DNA of 40,589 nucleotides, from contig CAJCHZ010000026.1 in assembly GCA_903970165.1 (NCBI GenBank), positions 1 through 40,589 of the forward strand, written 5' to 3'. Position 1 is the stretch's first letter, and every line of letters starts with the position of its first letter. The DNA comes from Betaproteobacteria bacterium (lineage in GTDB: Bacteria > Acidobacteriota > Terriglobia > Acidiferrales > UBA7541). Below, piece after piece: positions 23,468-32,913 of this stretch. The notes below the pieces were generated by a model. The model saw nothing but the letters and a program-made list of their open reading frames with translations. It ran no database searches and was not told the DNA's origin. The position numbers and the translations under genes are program-made.

Positions 23468-26400
23468 ATGGGTCAACCGCAGTTTGTCCACCTTCACGTT
23501 CATACGGATTTCAGTCTGCTCGACGGGGCGTGCGAAACGTCCGAGTTGCTGGACGAAGCGTCGCGGCAGAAGATGCCTGCAGTCGCGATCACCGACCACG
23601 GCAATCTGTTTGCCGCGGCGAATTTCTTTAACGAGGCCAGTAAGCGCGACGTCAAGCCCATCATCGGCTGCGAAGTTTATGTGGCCAAAGGCAGCCGCCA
23701 CGACCGCGGCGAGAAAACAAATGGATCGAATGGGCAGGACCGCGGCGAGGCGGAGCCGGGTATGCGCGGGAGTAACCACCTGGTGCTTTTGTGCGAAAAC
23801 CTGGAGGGGTACCACAATTTAATAAAGCTCGTATCCGCGGGATTTTTGGAAGGCTTTTACTACAAGCCGAGAATTGACTACGACCTGCTTGCGAAGCACA
23901 GCCGGGGATTGATTGCGCTATCGGCTTGTCTGCGGGGTGCGGTGACCGAAGCGGTTGTGGATGAGAAGTATGACCAGGCGCGGGAGAATGCGTACCGGTT
24001 GCGGGACGTCTTCGGCAAGGGCAATTTCTTCCTGGAGATTCAGGATCAAGGGCTTGAGATTGAGCAGGGTGTGAATCGCGAGCTTGTGCGGCTGTCGAAA
24101 GAGACTGGTATTCCGCTTGTTGCGACGAACGACTGCCACTATCTGCATCACGGCGACGCGCACGCGCAAGAAGTCCTGCTGTGCATTCAAACTGGGAAGA
24201 CGATGAGCGACACTCATCGGATGAAATTTCAGACGGACCAGTTTTATTTCAAGACAGCTGCCGAGATGGCTCAGGTGTTCGGGGAATTGCCTGACGCGCT
24301 TAGCCGGACAGTGGACATCGCGGCGCGATGCAATGTGAAGGTGGAGCGCATCGCGAATCCGTTTCCGGAATTCAAGGTTCCTGAAGGACATACGGCTGGC
24401 AGCTACTTTGAGCGTGTTGTGCGTGAAGGCTTCGCGACGCGCGTGCCTTATCTGGATCGGTTGGCACAACAGGGGTTGCTGCACAATCCGCTTTCGGAAT
24501 ATGAGCGGCGGCTGTCTTCTGAAATCGAAATGATCAAGAAGATGCGGTACGAAGGCTACTTCCTGATCGTTTGGGATTTTATTCATTATGCGCGGGCGCA
24601 GGATGTGCCGGTTGGGCCGGGGCGAGGATCGGCTGCGGGAAGTCTTGTGAGCTATGCGTTGCGCATCACCGATGTGGACCCGTTGCAGTACAACCTGCTG
24701 TTTGAGAGGTTCCTGAATCCTGAGCGCGTTTCGATGCCGGATATAGATATTGATTTTTGCATGAGGAGGCGCGGCGAGGTGATTGAGTACGTCACGCAGA
24801 AATATGGGCGGGAAAATGTGGCGCAAATCATCACGTTTGGGACGATGGCGGCGAAGGCGGCTGTTAAAGACGTCGGCCGCGCGATGGATATTTCCTACGG
24901 GGAAGTGGACAAGCTGGCGAAGTTGATTCCCACCACGCTGGGCATCGATTTGGAGACGGCGTTGGCCGAGGCGCCGCAGCTGAAAGCGGCGATTAACAGC
25001 GACGAAAAGCTGAAGGATTTGATGGAAGTGGCGCTGCGATTGGAAGGGTTGGCGCGGCATGCTTCGACGCACGCGGCCGGTGTCGTGATTTCGCCACGGC
25101 CGCTGACCGATGTGGTGCCGGTTTACAAGACAAGCCGGGATGAAATCACGACGCAGTACGACATGAATGCGCTGGAGCGCATTGGTCTGCTGAAGATGGA
25201 CTTCCTTGGACTGACGACGCTGACGGTGTTGCAGGACACGGTGCAGATGATTGAGAAGAATCGCGGCGTGAAGGTCGATATTGATAATTTGACTTTGGAG
25301 GACGCGCATACTTACAAGTTGTTTGCTCGGGGCGATACGACGGCGATTTTCCAGTTTGAGTCGCATGGGATGCGGGATATCTTGCGGCGCTATCAGCCGA
25401 CACGTATCGAGGATTTGACGGCGCTGAATGCGCTTTACCGGCCAGGGCCGATTCAGGGCGGGATGATCGATGATTTCATCAACCGGAAAACGGGGAAAAC
25501 AAAGGTCAGCTACGAATTGCCGCAGCTGAAGGGCATTCTCGAAGAGACTTACGGCGTTATTTTGTATCAGGAACAGGTGATGCAGATCGCGAATTTGCTG
25601 GCAAGTTTTTCGCTCGGCGAAGCGGACATTTTGCGCCGCGCCATGGGCAAGAAGAAGAAAGAAGAGATGGCGGCGCAGCGCGCGAAGTTCATGGCGGGGT
25701 GCCTGACAAACAAGATTCCGGAGAAGAAAGCCGAGCGGATTTTTAATTTGATGGAGGAGTTCGCGGGCTACGGCTTCAACAAGTCGCACTCCTGTGCCTA
25801 TGCGCTGCTTGCGTACCAGACGGCGTACTTGAAGACCCATTATCCGGTGGAGTTCATGGCCGCGCTGCTGACGTCGGAAACGGGCAACGCGGAGAAAGCC
25901 GTGAAGTACATCAACGAAGCGCGTGGCATGAGCATTGCGATTTTGCCGCCTGATGTGAACGAGAGCGATCTGTATTTTACTCCGGTCGGAGAATCGATTC
26001 GATTTGGGCTTGCGGCCATCAAGAACGTAGGGGAGAACACGGCGAAAGCTATCAAGGATTCGCGAATGGCCTCTGGCAAGTTCACCACGCTTTATGATTT
26101 GTGCGAACGCATAGAGGCGAAGTTTTTGAACAAGCGCGTGTTTGAGAGCTTGATCAAGTCCGGGGCGCTGGATTCGCTGGGGCCGCGCGAATCCATGCTT
26201 GCTTCCGTGGATGATGCGCTGGCGGCCGTGCAACGGGCTTCGCGGACACGCGAATCAGGGCAGCACGGGTTGTTTGGTACGGCGGCGGCGCCTGCGCCGA
26301 TACTCTTTGAATTGCAGGAAGCCGAACCGTGGGGCGAGGCCGAACGGCTGTCTAGCGAGTATGCCATGCTCGGGTTTTACGTTTCCGGGCATCCGCTGGC

Positions 26401-26968
26401 AAAATACGCTTCGCGCTTGCAGGAGATGAAGTGTGTCTCGCTCGATCAAGTGGAAGGACAGCGGAACGGCAGAGAAATTACGGTGGCGGCGCTCGTGGTG
26501 GGCACACGGCCAATGCGCACAAAAAAAGGCGCTCGCTGGGGTATCTTCACGATTCAGGATATGACCGGGGTTCAGGAAATGCTTACGTTTCCCGAGAGCT
26601 TCGCAAAACATGAGCAAATGCTCAAGCCGGGTACGCCGCTGCTGCTGAAAGTGCGCGTGCAGGTCGAGGAAGCTGGTACGCGGCTGTCTTTGCAGGATGC
26701 GGCGCGCCTCGATGATTTGAAGGAACGGCCTATTGCTTCGGGATTGCGTATTCGCATGAAACTCGAAGACGTAAACAGTGAGCTGCTGGACCGGCTCGAA
26801 GAGATACTATCTTCGTACCGGGGATCGAGCCTCGTATCGCTCGATCTCAGGGCGAGGGACGGAGCGACCGCTACAATGCAAGTCGAACAGCGCGTGCGAA
26901 CGTGCCCCGAACTGATTGCCGCCATCCGCGAAACCCTTGGCGAGCAGTCGATTGATATGGTCATGTGA
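23468..26968 (+). CDS. dnaE: DNA polymerase III alpha subunit
   Basis: 1166-aa replicative polymerase of the C family. In order: N-terminal PHP domain ([21 protein letters not shown]), palm with catalytic Asp cluster in MPDIDIDF (Asp425/427/429), the [12 protein letters not shown] segment, fingers, HhH region ([19 protein letters not shown], then [13 protein letters not shown]) and a C-terminal OB domain ([13 protein letters not shown]...). Size and domain order are those of DnaE1-type enzymes. ATG 23468; only a weak ribosome site. The stop overlaps the accA start (TGATG). dnaE-accA adjacency is also known from E. coli, so this is an old gene pair. Confidence 0.96.
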   Translation: MGQPQFVHLHVHTDFSLLDGACETSELLDEASRQKMPAVAITDHGNLFAAANFFNEASKRDVKPIIGCEVYVAKGSRHDRGEKTNGSNGQDRGEAEPGMRGSNHLVLLCENLEGYHNLIKLVSAGFLEGFYYKPRIDYDLLAKHSRGLIALSACLRGAVTEAVVDEKYDQARENAYRLRDVFGKGNFFLEIQDQGLEIEQGVNRELVRLSKETGIPLVATNDCHYLHHGDAHAQEVLLCIQTGKTMSDTHRMKFQTDQFYFKTAAEMAQVFGELPDALSRTVDIAARCNVKVERIANPFPEFKVPEGHTAGSYFERVVREGFATRVPYLDRLAQQGLLHNPLSEYERRLSSEIEMIKKMRYEGYFLIVWDFIHYARAQDVPVGPGRGSAAGSLVSYALRITDVDPLQYNLLFERFLNPERVSMPDIDIDFCMRRRGEVIEYVTQKYGRENVAQIITFGTMAAKAAVKDVGRAMDISYGEVDKLAKLIPTTLGIDLETALAEAPQLKAAINSDEKLKDLMEVALRLEGLARHASTHAAGVVISPRPLTDVVPVYKTSRDEITTQYDMNALERIGLLKMDFLGLTTLTVLQDTVQMIEKNRGVKVDIDNLTLEDAHTYKLFARGDTTAIFQFESHGMRDILRRYQPTRIEDLTALNALYRPGPIQGGMIDDFINRKTGKTKVSYELPQLKGILEETYGVILYQEQVMQIANLLASFSLGEADILRRAMGKKKKEEMAAQRAKFMAGCLTNKIPEKKAERIFNLMEEFAGYGFNKSHSCAYALLAYQTAYLKTHYPVEFMAALLTSETGNAEKAVKYINEARGMSIAILPPDVNESDLYFTPVGESIRFGLAAIKNVGENTAKAIKDSRMASGKFTTLYDLCERIEAKFLNKRVFESLIKSGALDSLGPRESMLASVDDALAAVQRASRTRESGQHGLFGTAAAPAPILFELQEAEPWGEAERLSSEYAMLGFYVSGHPLAKYASRLQEMKCVSLDQVEGQRNGREITVAALVVGTRPMRTKKGARWGIFTIQDMTGVQEMLTFPESFAKHEQMLKPGTPLLLKVRVQVEEAGTRLSLQDAARLDDLKERPIASGLRIRMKLEDVNSELLDRLEEILSSYRGSSLVSLDLRARDGATATMQVEQRVRTCPELIAAIRETLGEQSIDMVM

Positions 26969-27951
26969 TGAAATCCAAGGAAAAAGCAAAAGGTCCTGCC
27001 GCTCAAGAGAACCGGCAAACCGAGATTGAGCGTCTGGAGAAGGACGTTGAAGAGTTGCGCCACCTTGCGGGCGACGAGGAAGCCGATGCGGAACTCGAGC
27101 GGATTCGGGAGCAGGTCGCCGAGTTGCGCAAGGAGTTCTACAGCCACCTCGGGCCATGGCAGCGCGCGCAAATCGCGCGGCACCAGCAACGGCCGTACAC
27201 GCTGGACTATGTGGCGATGCTTTTCACGGACTTCGTGGAATTGCACGGAGATCGCGGGTACGGCGATGACAAAGCGTTAATCACCGGGCTGGCAAAATTC
27301 CATGGGCGGCCCGTGGCCATCGTCGGCCACCAAAAGGGGCGCGACACCAAGCAGCGTTTGCAGCGAAATTTTGGCCAACCCAAGCCAGAAGGGTACCGCA
27401 AGGCGCTGCGGATCATGCAACTGGCGGCAAAGTTTGGCCGGCCGATTTTCACGTTCATTGACACTCCAGGAGCTTATCCCGGGATCGACGCCGAGGAGCG
27501 CGGGCAGGCGGAGGCCATCGCGCGAAACTTGAGAGAAATGTCACGGCTACCCGTGCCCATCATCTGCACGGTGACCGGGGAAGGTGGTTCGGGCGGCGCG
27601 CTGGCGATTGCTGTCGGAGATTACGTGAACATTTTGGAGAACAGCTTTTATTCGGTCATTTCTCCCGAAGGCTGTGCAGCCATCATGTGGCGCGATGCGT
27701 CGAAGGCGGAGACGGCGGCTTCCGCCTTGAAGATCACTGCCAAAGATTTGAAGGAACTCGGCATCGTGGACGAAATCATTCCGGAACCAGAGGGTGGAGC
27801 TCACCTAGACCCCGAGGCGTCCGGCCAGATGCTCGGCGAAGTGCTTGATCGCCAGCTTGTGGCGCTGACGCAACAGCCTACGAAGTCATTGCTGGGCGCG
27901 CGTTATGAAAAGTTTCGGAAGATGGGGCAATTCTTCGATTTCGGCAATTAG
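26968..27951 (+). CDS. accA: Acetyl-CoA carboxylase carboxyltransferase alpha subunit
   Basis: 327-aa crotonase-fold subunit that with AccD transfers carboxyl from biotin to acetyl-CoA, the first step of fatty acid synthesis. Family blocks: N-terminal coiled helix ([14 protein letters not shown]), [52 protein letters not shown] with the oxyanion-forming glycines, and [16 protein letters not shown] 26968 overlaps the dnaE stop; a GTG at 26965 is equivalent. Length matches the family. Confidence 0.95.
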   Translation: MKSKEKAKGPAAQENRQTEIERLEKDVEELRHLAGDEEADAELERIREQVAELRKEFYSHLGPWQRAQIARHQQRPYTLDYVAMLFTDFVELHGDRGYGDDKALITGLAKFHGRPVAIVGHQKGRDTKQRLQRNFGQPKPEGYRKALRIMQLAAKFGRPIFTFIDTPGAYPGIDAEERGQAEAIARNLREMSRLPVPIICTVTGEGGSGGALAIAVGDYVNILENSFYSVISPEGCAAIMWRDASKAETAASALKITAKDLKELGIVDEIIPEPEGGAHLDPEASGQMLGEVLDRQLVALTQQPTKSLLGARYEKFRKMGQFFDFGN

Positions 27952-28151
27952 AATCACTCTTTCAGCCTTTCTCCTGGGAATCTGCCACCAAAATTCACCC
28001 CTTGGCACATTCGCAACTTCTGCGAGACCAATCGTTGTGGGCCTGCCTGGGTGGGGGCTAATCTGGATAGGCAAACAGCAGTGCGATCCGGCTCGGGGCT
28101 ACTTCTTCGGCATTCCATCGGCTACCCGTCCTCGGAGGACAGGACTCTATA

Positions 28152-28472
28152 ATGTCGGAACCTTTTCGCCCGTATGAAAAACTCGTGGAAATCAGCATCA
28201 TGGGCAAGAAGTTCCAGGTGCCGGAGCGCAACTCGCTTTTGCGGTGCTTCCAGTTCATCAGCCCGGAGACGATTCCGTATGGGAGGTTTTGCTGGAATCA
28301 GGATTGCCAGTATTGCCGCGTGTCCTGCCAGTTGCCAGACGACGACGAGCCTCGCGAAATGCTGAGCTGCAAGTTCATCGTCATGGCAGGTATGGAGATT
28401 AGCGAACTGAGCCAGGAACTGAAGTGGTGCCTCCGATCCAAATTGCCGGAGGATGCGGCGGTTTCTTCTTAG
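28152..28472 (+). CDS. [2Fe-2S] ferredoxin-like protein
   Basis: 106-aa protein with plant-type ferredoxin cysteine spacing: Cys47-x4-Cys52-x2-Cys55 (FCWNQDCQYC) and Cys73 (MLSCKF), with extra Cys at 32 and 59. The N-terminal strands (VEISIMGKKFQVPERNSLL) resemble the beta-grasp start of ferredoxin domains. Probably a small electron-transfer or cluster-binding protein. ATG 28152 follows AGGACAGGAC. It stands alone between accA and an unknown gene. No partner oxidoreductase is visible. Confidence 0.8.
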   Translation: MSEPFRPYEKLVEISIMGKKFQVPERNSLLRCFQFISPETIPYGRFCWNQDCQYCRVSCQLPDDDEPREMLSCKFIVMAGMEISELSQELKWCLRSKLPEDAAVSS

Positions 28473-28576
28473 GATTTGACCTCGTTTTCTTCGTAGTTTT
28501 CTTAGTAAAAAGTCCGCTCGGAGTGCAACTTTTACCGCGCCAGAGGGTTTAGAGCCATTGAACCGACTAGTAGTGC

Positions 28577-28635
28577 GCGACGGCGGTTGTGCGACGCCAA
28601 AACCCAAATTACCATCCCCGGCGCACAGCCGTCGC
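28577..28635. repeat. Interrupted long hairpin in intergenic DNA
   Basis: GCGACGGC-ggt-TGTGCG (28577-28593) pairs with CGCACA-GCCGTCGC (28622-28635): 14 paired bases with one 3-nt bulge and a 28-nt loop. A short T-run (GCGTTTTTG) follows about 15 bases later. It lies between the [2Fe-2S] gene and the next gene, so it could terminate the former or be a small structured RNA or a dispersed repeat. Confidence 0.5.
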
Positions 28636-28744
28636 CGTTGCGAAATGCGTTTTTGTTGGTGTAGATATTTTGTTCAGACTGGTGTGAACCAGACTTCTTG
28701 ATTTGCACTCCTTCCGTCACCTGGACTACGATTCATCCTTGCCA

Positions 28745-29326
28745 ATGACGAATCCTGTTTCGTTGCCATGCGATGGATGTGGACAGCTCACATCGAGTGA
28801 ACACATCGCGCGGCGCCTCCAGCGACTGGAATGGACGACGCGTTACAGGCCCGTTCATATCAACGCGCTGTTGCTGGGTGGAATTTCTCCAACTGCCGAC
28901 GGCCACTTCTTGTACTCAGGAAGGTTCGAGGGCGAAGCCGGGCGTTTGCTTGAGGCAGTCGGAATTTCTACCGCGGGCAAATCAGCGGAGGCAGTCCTCG
29001 TCGAATTCCAGAGGGGCGGTTTTTTCTTGACGCACGTGCTCGAATGCCCGCTTGAGAATAAAGAGGCACAAACGCCTTCCCGCGAGGAGCTGCTATCGAG
29101 TCGGCTGCCGCAAGTGATGGCGCGGATTCGCAGGTCGCTGAAGCCCAAGCGTGTCGTTTTGATTTCGGAACTGCTGGCGACCTTGTGTGGCACATTGTCG
29201 GCTGTAAATCTGAGATGCCCCGTGATTTTGGATGATGGAGAACCTTTCGGAATAGACTCGTTGAAAACGGAGAAGGTTGTTCAGCATTTGACGGAAGCCC
29301 TGCGGATACAGGGGTCCTCGATTTGA
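28745..29326 (+). CDS. Conserved-looking hypothetical protein
   Basis: 193-aa soluble protein. It opens with a short Cys pair (CDGCGQLTSSEHIARRLQ), continues with HINALLLGGISP, a central Arg/Glu-rich region and a C-terminal segment RVVLISELLATLCGTL. The N-terminal CxxC-HIARRL and INALLLGG order gives it an enzyme-like look (it reminds me distantly of uracil-DNA-glycosylase-fold proteins), but I cannot name a family. ATG 28745 is chosen; a TTG at 28703 would add 14 residues. Neither has a good ribosome site. It precedes the ccm cluster by 122 bases. Confidence 0.65.
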   Translation: MTNPVSLPCDGCGQLTSSEHIARRLQRLEWTTRYRPVHINALLLGGISPTADGHFLYSGRFEGEAGRLLEAVGISTAGKSAEAVLVEFQRGGFFLTHVLECPLENKEAQTPSREELLSSRLPQVMARIRRSLKPKRVVLISELLATLCGTLSAVNLRCPVILDDGEPFGIDSLKTEKVVQHLTEALRIQGSSI

Positions 29327-29448
29327 CCTCCGCACAAGCGCCTCGATTGCCCTTTGGGGTAAGTCCGAATCTGTATTCTGGCCAGCTAGGCGCATCTTAC
29401 AGGTGTGGTAGACTTTAGCGGAGCTGGGATCGCTGTAGGAGTCGAGGC

Positions 29449-29886
29449 GTGAAGAAACAAGCAAAATTTGGTATTGGAATTGGCGTGATCGTCCTTTCCA
29501 TGGGCTTTCTCGGGTGGCTCGGGTACGGAGAAAGCAAAACGTACTATCACACGATCGCGGAACTTCAGACGCTCTCAGGCTCGGAACTTTCACACCGGAT
29601 TCGCGTTGGCGGCAGCGTGGCGCCGGGTAGCATTCGCCATTTGGCGGGACGCGTGGATTTCGTTCTCGAAGGGGAAGGGAAATCGCTCCCCGTTAGCTAT
29701 CTGAGCAGCGATCCTCTTCCGGACACTTTCATTGATAAATCGCAGGCGCTCGTGGAAGGCCATGCCACGACGGATGGACGATTTGTCGCGGATGTCGTGC
29801 AAGCGAAGTGCGCTTCAAAGTACGAGGCGGCTCCGGGGGGAACCGCGGTACCTCCTTCTAAGGCGGCAATGAAGGGCAGTATGTAA
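29449..29886 (+). CDS. ccmE: CcmE heme chaperone, CxxxY variant
   Basis: 145-aa periplasmic heme chaperone with an N-terminal membrane anchor (GIGIGVIVLSMGFLGWLGY) and an OB-fold domain: RIRVGGSVAPGSI, VDFVLEG, LPVSYLSSDPLPDTF, EGHATTDGRFVAD. In classical CcmE the heme-binding motif is HxxxY (within HDENY); here it is Cys121-Ala-Ser-Lys-Tyr125, a CxxxY motif. Known CxxxY CcmE proteins come from archaea and sulfate-reducing bacteria. GTG 29449 has GGAG and GAGG sites upstream. First gene of the ccm run; a possible extended -10 (TGG-TAGACT, 29406-29414) precedes it. Confidence 0.9.
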   Translation: MKKQAKFGIGIGVIVLSMGFLGWLGYGESKTYYHTIAELQTLSGSELSHRIRVGGSVAPGSIRHLAGRVDFVLEGEGKSLPVSYLSSDPLPDTFIDKSQALVEGHATTDGRFVADVVQAKCASKYEAAPGGTAVPPSKAAMKGSM

Positions 29887-29922
29887 GGCTCCCGGCCTGG
29901 CCGGGGGATAGGCGGAGTCCCC

Positions 29923-31989
29923 GTGGATGTATTTGGTTCGTTCGCGCTTGTCCTGGCTTTCATTTGCGCGGTGTATGCATTTGTCGGCGGAATTGCGGCG
30001 ATTGTTACGCGCCATCCGCTGCTCATCAAGAGCGCCAGGCAGTCCGGCATTGCCACTTGCTGCCTGATTTTTATTGCCACCTTTAGCATCGAGTATCTTT
30101 TCTTCACGGATAATTTCGCTTCGGCTTACGTTGTTTCGCATAGCAATCGAGCGCTTGCGACGTTTTACAAGATTGGGGCTTTGTGGGCCGGCCAGGAAGG
30201 GTCGCTCCTTTTCTGGAGTTTTGTGCTGGCCATTTATGTTTTCTCCGTGCTGGTCGCTTACCGGAACAAAAACGGCGAGCTGATGCCATATGTGGGCGTC
30301 ATTCTTGCCGGCGTTCAAATTTTCTTTCTGACACTGAATAATTTTATTGCGAGCCCGTTCAAGGCGCTGGCAGTTCCGGGCGCAAATGGGGCGATGGAGT
30401 TCGTGGCCCGCAGCGACGGCAATGGACTTACCCCGCTACTTCAATATCCGGAGATGGTGATTCACCCGCCGCATCTTTATTCGGGCTATACGGGATTTAC
30501 GATTCCCTTTGCGTTTGCGCTGGCGGCGCTTCTGGCGCGTTACCCGGGCGAGAAGTGGATTCATCTCACACGCAAGTGGACCATGATCGCGTGGGGCTTT
30601 CAGACAGCGGGCATTCTTCTGGGCGCGCACTGGGCTTACGCGGTTCTCGGCTGGGGAGGATACTGGGGCTGGGACCCAGTGGAAAATGCTTCGCTGCTGC
30701 CCTGGCTGACCGGCACGGCCTTTCTGCACTCCGTGATGATGCAGGAAAAACGCGGCATGATGAAGGTTTGGAACGTGTGGCTGGTATTCTCGACGTTTTT
30801 GCTGTGCATCATGGGCACATTCCTGACGCGCAGCGGTGTCGTAAGCTCGGTGCATGCGTTTGCGCAATCGAATATTGGCCGCTGGTTTGTAGGGTTTCTC
30901 GTGGTTATTTTCCTGACGTGCCTTGTGGCCTACGTCAAAAATCGGGATTATCTCACGAGCGAAAATCAGCTCGATTCCGTTGTTTCCCGCGAGTCGAGCT
31001 TCCTTTTCAACAATTTGGTTTTGCTGGTTTCCTGCGTAGCCGTGCTGTCCGGTACGCTTTTTCCGGTATTGTCGGAAGCGGTTTCCGGTTCAAAGATCAG
31101 CGTGGGTGCCCCTTTTTTTAATAAAGTGAACATTCCGCTTGGACTTTTCTTGCTGTTTCTGACCGGCGTAGGGCCGCTCCTTGCCTGGCGAAAGACTTCC
31201 GCGGAGAGTTTGAAACGGAATTTTGCGTGGCCGTTGATTCTCGGCCTCATTGGTGGTGCAGCCTTATTTTTCGCGGGCATGCGCGAGTTCTACGCTCTGC
31301 TCTGTTTCTCTCTGTGTATCTTTGTCACGACGACGATTCTCATGGAGTTCTACCGCGGCGCGAAGGTCATCCGGACGCGTTCTGGAGCATCGTTTCTTAC
31401 TTCCGCGATTGAGTTGACCATGCGCAATACGCGGCGCTATGGCGGGTATATCGTACACATGGGAATGGTGCTGATTTTCATCGGACTTGCCGGCGCTGCT
31501 TTCACCCAGAACGTGCAAAAAGAGATGCAACAGGGATCTTCGATGCAGATCGGGAAATACACGCTGGTTTTGCAGGGCCTCGATACCAAGCCAGAAGCGA
31601 ACTACACCGGGCATCGCCTGATTGTGGAAGTTTTCGTGGCAAACAAGCCAATTATGATGTTGTATCCGGAACGCCGAGAGTTCGAGACGAATGGCGAGAC
31701 CGGGACGATGGTAGCGATTTACTCGACACTGCGCGAAGACCTTTATGTTGTCTACGCGGGACAGAGCCCGGCGGGATCTGATTTGCCGGTCATTCACGCT
31801 TACCTGAACCCGCTGGTGAAATGGATCTGGTTTGGCGGCGTGATTGTTGTGTTTGGGACATTGGTGGCGTTGATGCCGAACCGTCGAGCGGTGCTGGTAT
31901 TGACCGGTGCCGGAGCAAAGCAGACTGCAGGCGAGACGCTGGTTCGCGGAATGACACCGTCCGTTACCATACGAGAAGGCCATGATTAG
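29923..31989 (+). CDS. ccmF: CcmF heme lyase core subunit
   Basis: 688-aa polytopic membrane protein of the heme-handling family, predicted to accept heme from CcmE and ligate it to CxxCH apocytochromes. Seen: the periplasmic His motif HPPHLYSGYTG, the tryptophan-rich WWD loop WGGYWGWDPVENASLLPW, a second His loop SGVVSSVHAFAQS, and RRYGGYIVHMGMVL in a C-terminal membrane segment (inner-membrane heme b ligand region). The C-terminal domain is periplasmic beta-rich. It starts at GTG 29923 with GGCGGAG upstream and overlaps ccmH by 8 bases. Confidence 0.95.
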   Translation: MDVFGSFALVLAFICAVYAFVGGIAAIVTRHPLLIKSARQSGIATCCLIFIATFSIEYLFFTDNFASAYVVSHSNRALATFYKIGALWAGQEGSLLFWSFVLAIYVFSVLVAYRNKNGELMPYVGVILAGVQIFFLTLNNFIASPFKALAVPGANGAMEFVARSDGNGLTPLLQYPEMVIHPPHLYSGYTGFTIPFAFALAALLARYPGEKWIHLTRKWTMIAWGFQTAGILLGAHWAYAVLGWGGYWGWDPVENASLLPWLTGTAFLHSVMMQEKRGMMKVWNVWLVFSTFLLCIMGTFLTRSGVVSSVHAFAQSNIGRWFVGFLVVIFLTCLVAYVKNRDYLTSENQLDSVVSRESSFLFNNLVLLVSCVAVLSGTLFPVLSEAVSGSKISVGAPFFNKVNIPLGLFLLFLTGVGPLLAWRKTSAESLKRNFAWPLILGLIGGAALFFAGMREFYALLCFSLCIFVTTTILMEFYRGAKVIRTRSGASFLTSAIELTMRNTRRYGGYIVHMGMVLIFIGLAGAAFTQNVQKEMQQGSSMQIGKYTLVLQGLDTKPEANYTGHRLIVEVFVANKPIMMLYPERREFETNGETGTMVAIYSTLREDLYVVYAGQSPAGSDLPVIHAYLNPLVKWIWFGGVIVVFGTLVALMPNRRAVLVLTGAGAKQTAGETLVRGMTPSVTIREGHD

Positions 31990-32533
31990 AAAGACGAAGT
32001 CGAAGCCAAAGATGAAGCGCATTGCGTTGGTATTTGTCGCGGCCTCGATGTGTTTTGCTGGCGTGTTGCCGTTGCTGCCCGCCTTTGGGGATAGCCAGGA
32101 GCCGGATCATGCTCATCGCCTGGGAATGAAGGTGCGCTGCATGTGCGGCGGCTGCAATGATTCCGCCGGAGGCTGCTACCACGTGGGCGGCGCTTTTTCC
32201 GGTCCCTGCGATACGGCAAAGGGCATGCTGAAGACGATTGATGCGCGGATTGCCAAAGGAGATTCGGACGACTTGATCGTTCAATCGTTTGTGCAGGAGT
32301 TTGGGCAGGCTGTTCTTACGGAGCCTCCGCACAACGGTTTTGCCGGGTTGGCTTGGTGGATTCCGGGCCTGGCGTTCGCCGCTGGTTTAGGGCTGGTGAT
32401 AGCGGTCATTTCGAGATGGCGGAAGCGGCTGTCGCCTGGACCTGCCTTGGCTGCAGCTGGTAACGCGCCTCCCGTTTCGCACGAACTGCTGGAACGTGCG
32501 CGGGCGCAGGCTGCTCGCGATACAGAGGATTGA
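31982..32533 (+). CDS. ccmH: CcmH-like thiol protein with a CxCxxC cluster
   Basis: 183-aa protein: signal or anchor segment (MKRIALVFVAASMCFAGVLPLLPA), a small helical thiol domain and a C-terminal membrane helix (AWWIPGLAFAAGLGLVIAVIS). CcmH/CcmL proteins normally carry LRCxxC; here the region reads RCMCGGCNDSAGGC with five cysteines (Cys53, 55, 58, 65, 76), while the three-helix signature (DLIVQSFVQEFGQAVLTEPP) is preserved. It presumably reduces apocytochrome cysteines, but the extra Cys could bind metal or use a different disulfide relay. ATG 31982 overlaps ccmF; ATG 32012 is possible. Confidence 0.86.
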   Translation: MIRKTKSKPKMKRIALVFVAASMCFAGVLPLLPAFGDSQEPDHAHRLGMKVRCMCGGCNDSAGGCYHVGGAFSGPCDTAKGMLKTIDARIAKGDSDDLIVQSFVQEFGQAVLTEPPHNGFAGLAWWIPGLAFAAGLGLVIAVISRWRKRLSPGPALAAAGNAPPVSHELLERARAQAARDTED

Positions 32534-32544
32534 TCACTTTGACC

Positions 32545-32913
32545 ATGCTTTCGGTTGCTGCTATTTTTGTGATTGCCACCGGGGATTGGGCCGTTCTCGG
32601 AGCCTCCTTCGCGCTCGCATTCGCTACGGCGCTTTTCATATTTTTTATTCAGCCGGATGCGTCGGACCTTGCGCCGCATCGCTCGAAGCTCGATCAGTTG
32701 CTCGAGAGGCGCGATGCTATTTACGATAATTTGCGCGACTTGCGGTTCGAGTATCGCTCCGGGAAGTATGCGGAGAATGATTACGAAGCGATGAAAACTT
32801 CTCTCGAGAATGAGGCCGCGCTTGTGCTGGCGGAAATTGACGAGATCACCGAATCGCAAGTACGCCGACCGCGCGGGGCTAAGCCAGCGGCTACCGGGCG
32901 GATCCCACAATGA
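32545..32913 (+). CDS. CcmI-like short membrane protein
   Basis: 122-aa protein: one or two hydrophobic segments (SVAAIFVIATGDWAVLG..., FALAFATALFIFFI) and a soluble coiled helix pair LLERRDAIYDNLRDLRFEYR-SGKYAENDYEAM. The membrane-plus-helix layout and the Arg/Glu-rich 'ERRDAIYDNL' repeat resemble the N-terminal part of CcmI (apocytochrome chaperone), without its TPR half. ATG 32545 is chosen; TTG 32530 overlaps the ccmH stop. Stop overlaps the next start (ATGA). Confidence 0.75.
   Translation: MLSVAAIFVIATGDWAVLGASFALAFATALFIFFIQPDASDLAPHRSKLDQLLERRDAIYDNLRDLRFEYRSGKYAENDYEAMKTSLENEAALVLAEIDEITESQVRRPRGAKPAATGRIPQ

Noticed and set aside
23918..26233. A very long open frame (771 codons) on the minus strand opposite dnaE
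   Set aside because: It is the antisense shadow of a well-supported GC-rich gene; its translation is Arg/His/Gln-rich without family motifs.
28532..28720. 62-codon minus-strand frame
   Set aside because: It crosses the hairpin at 28577-28635 and has no ribosome site or family.
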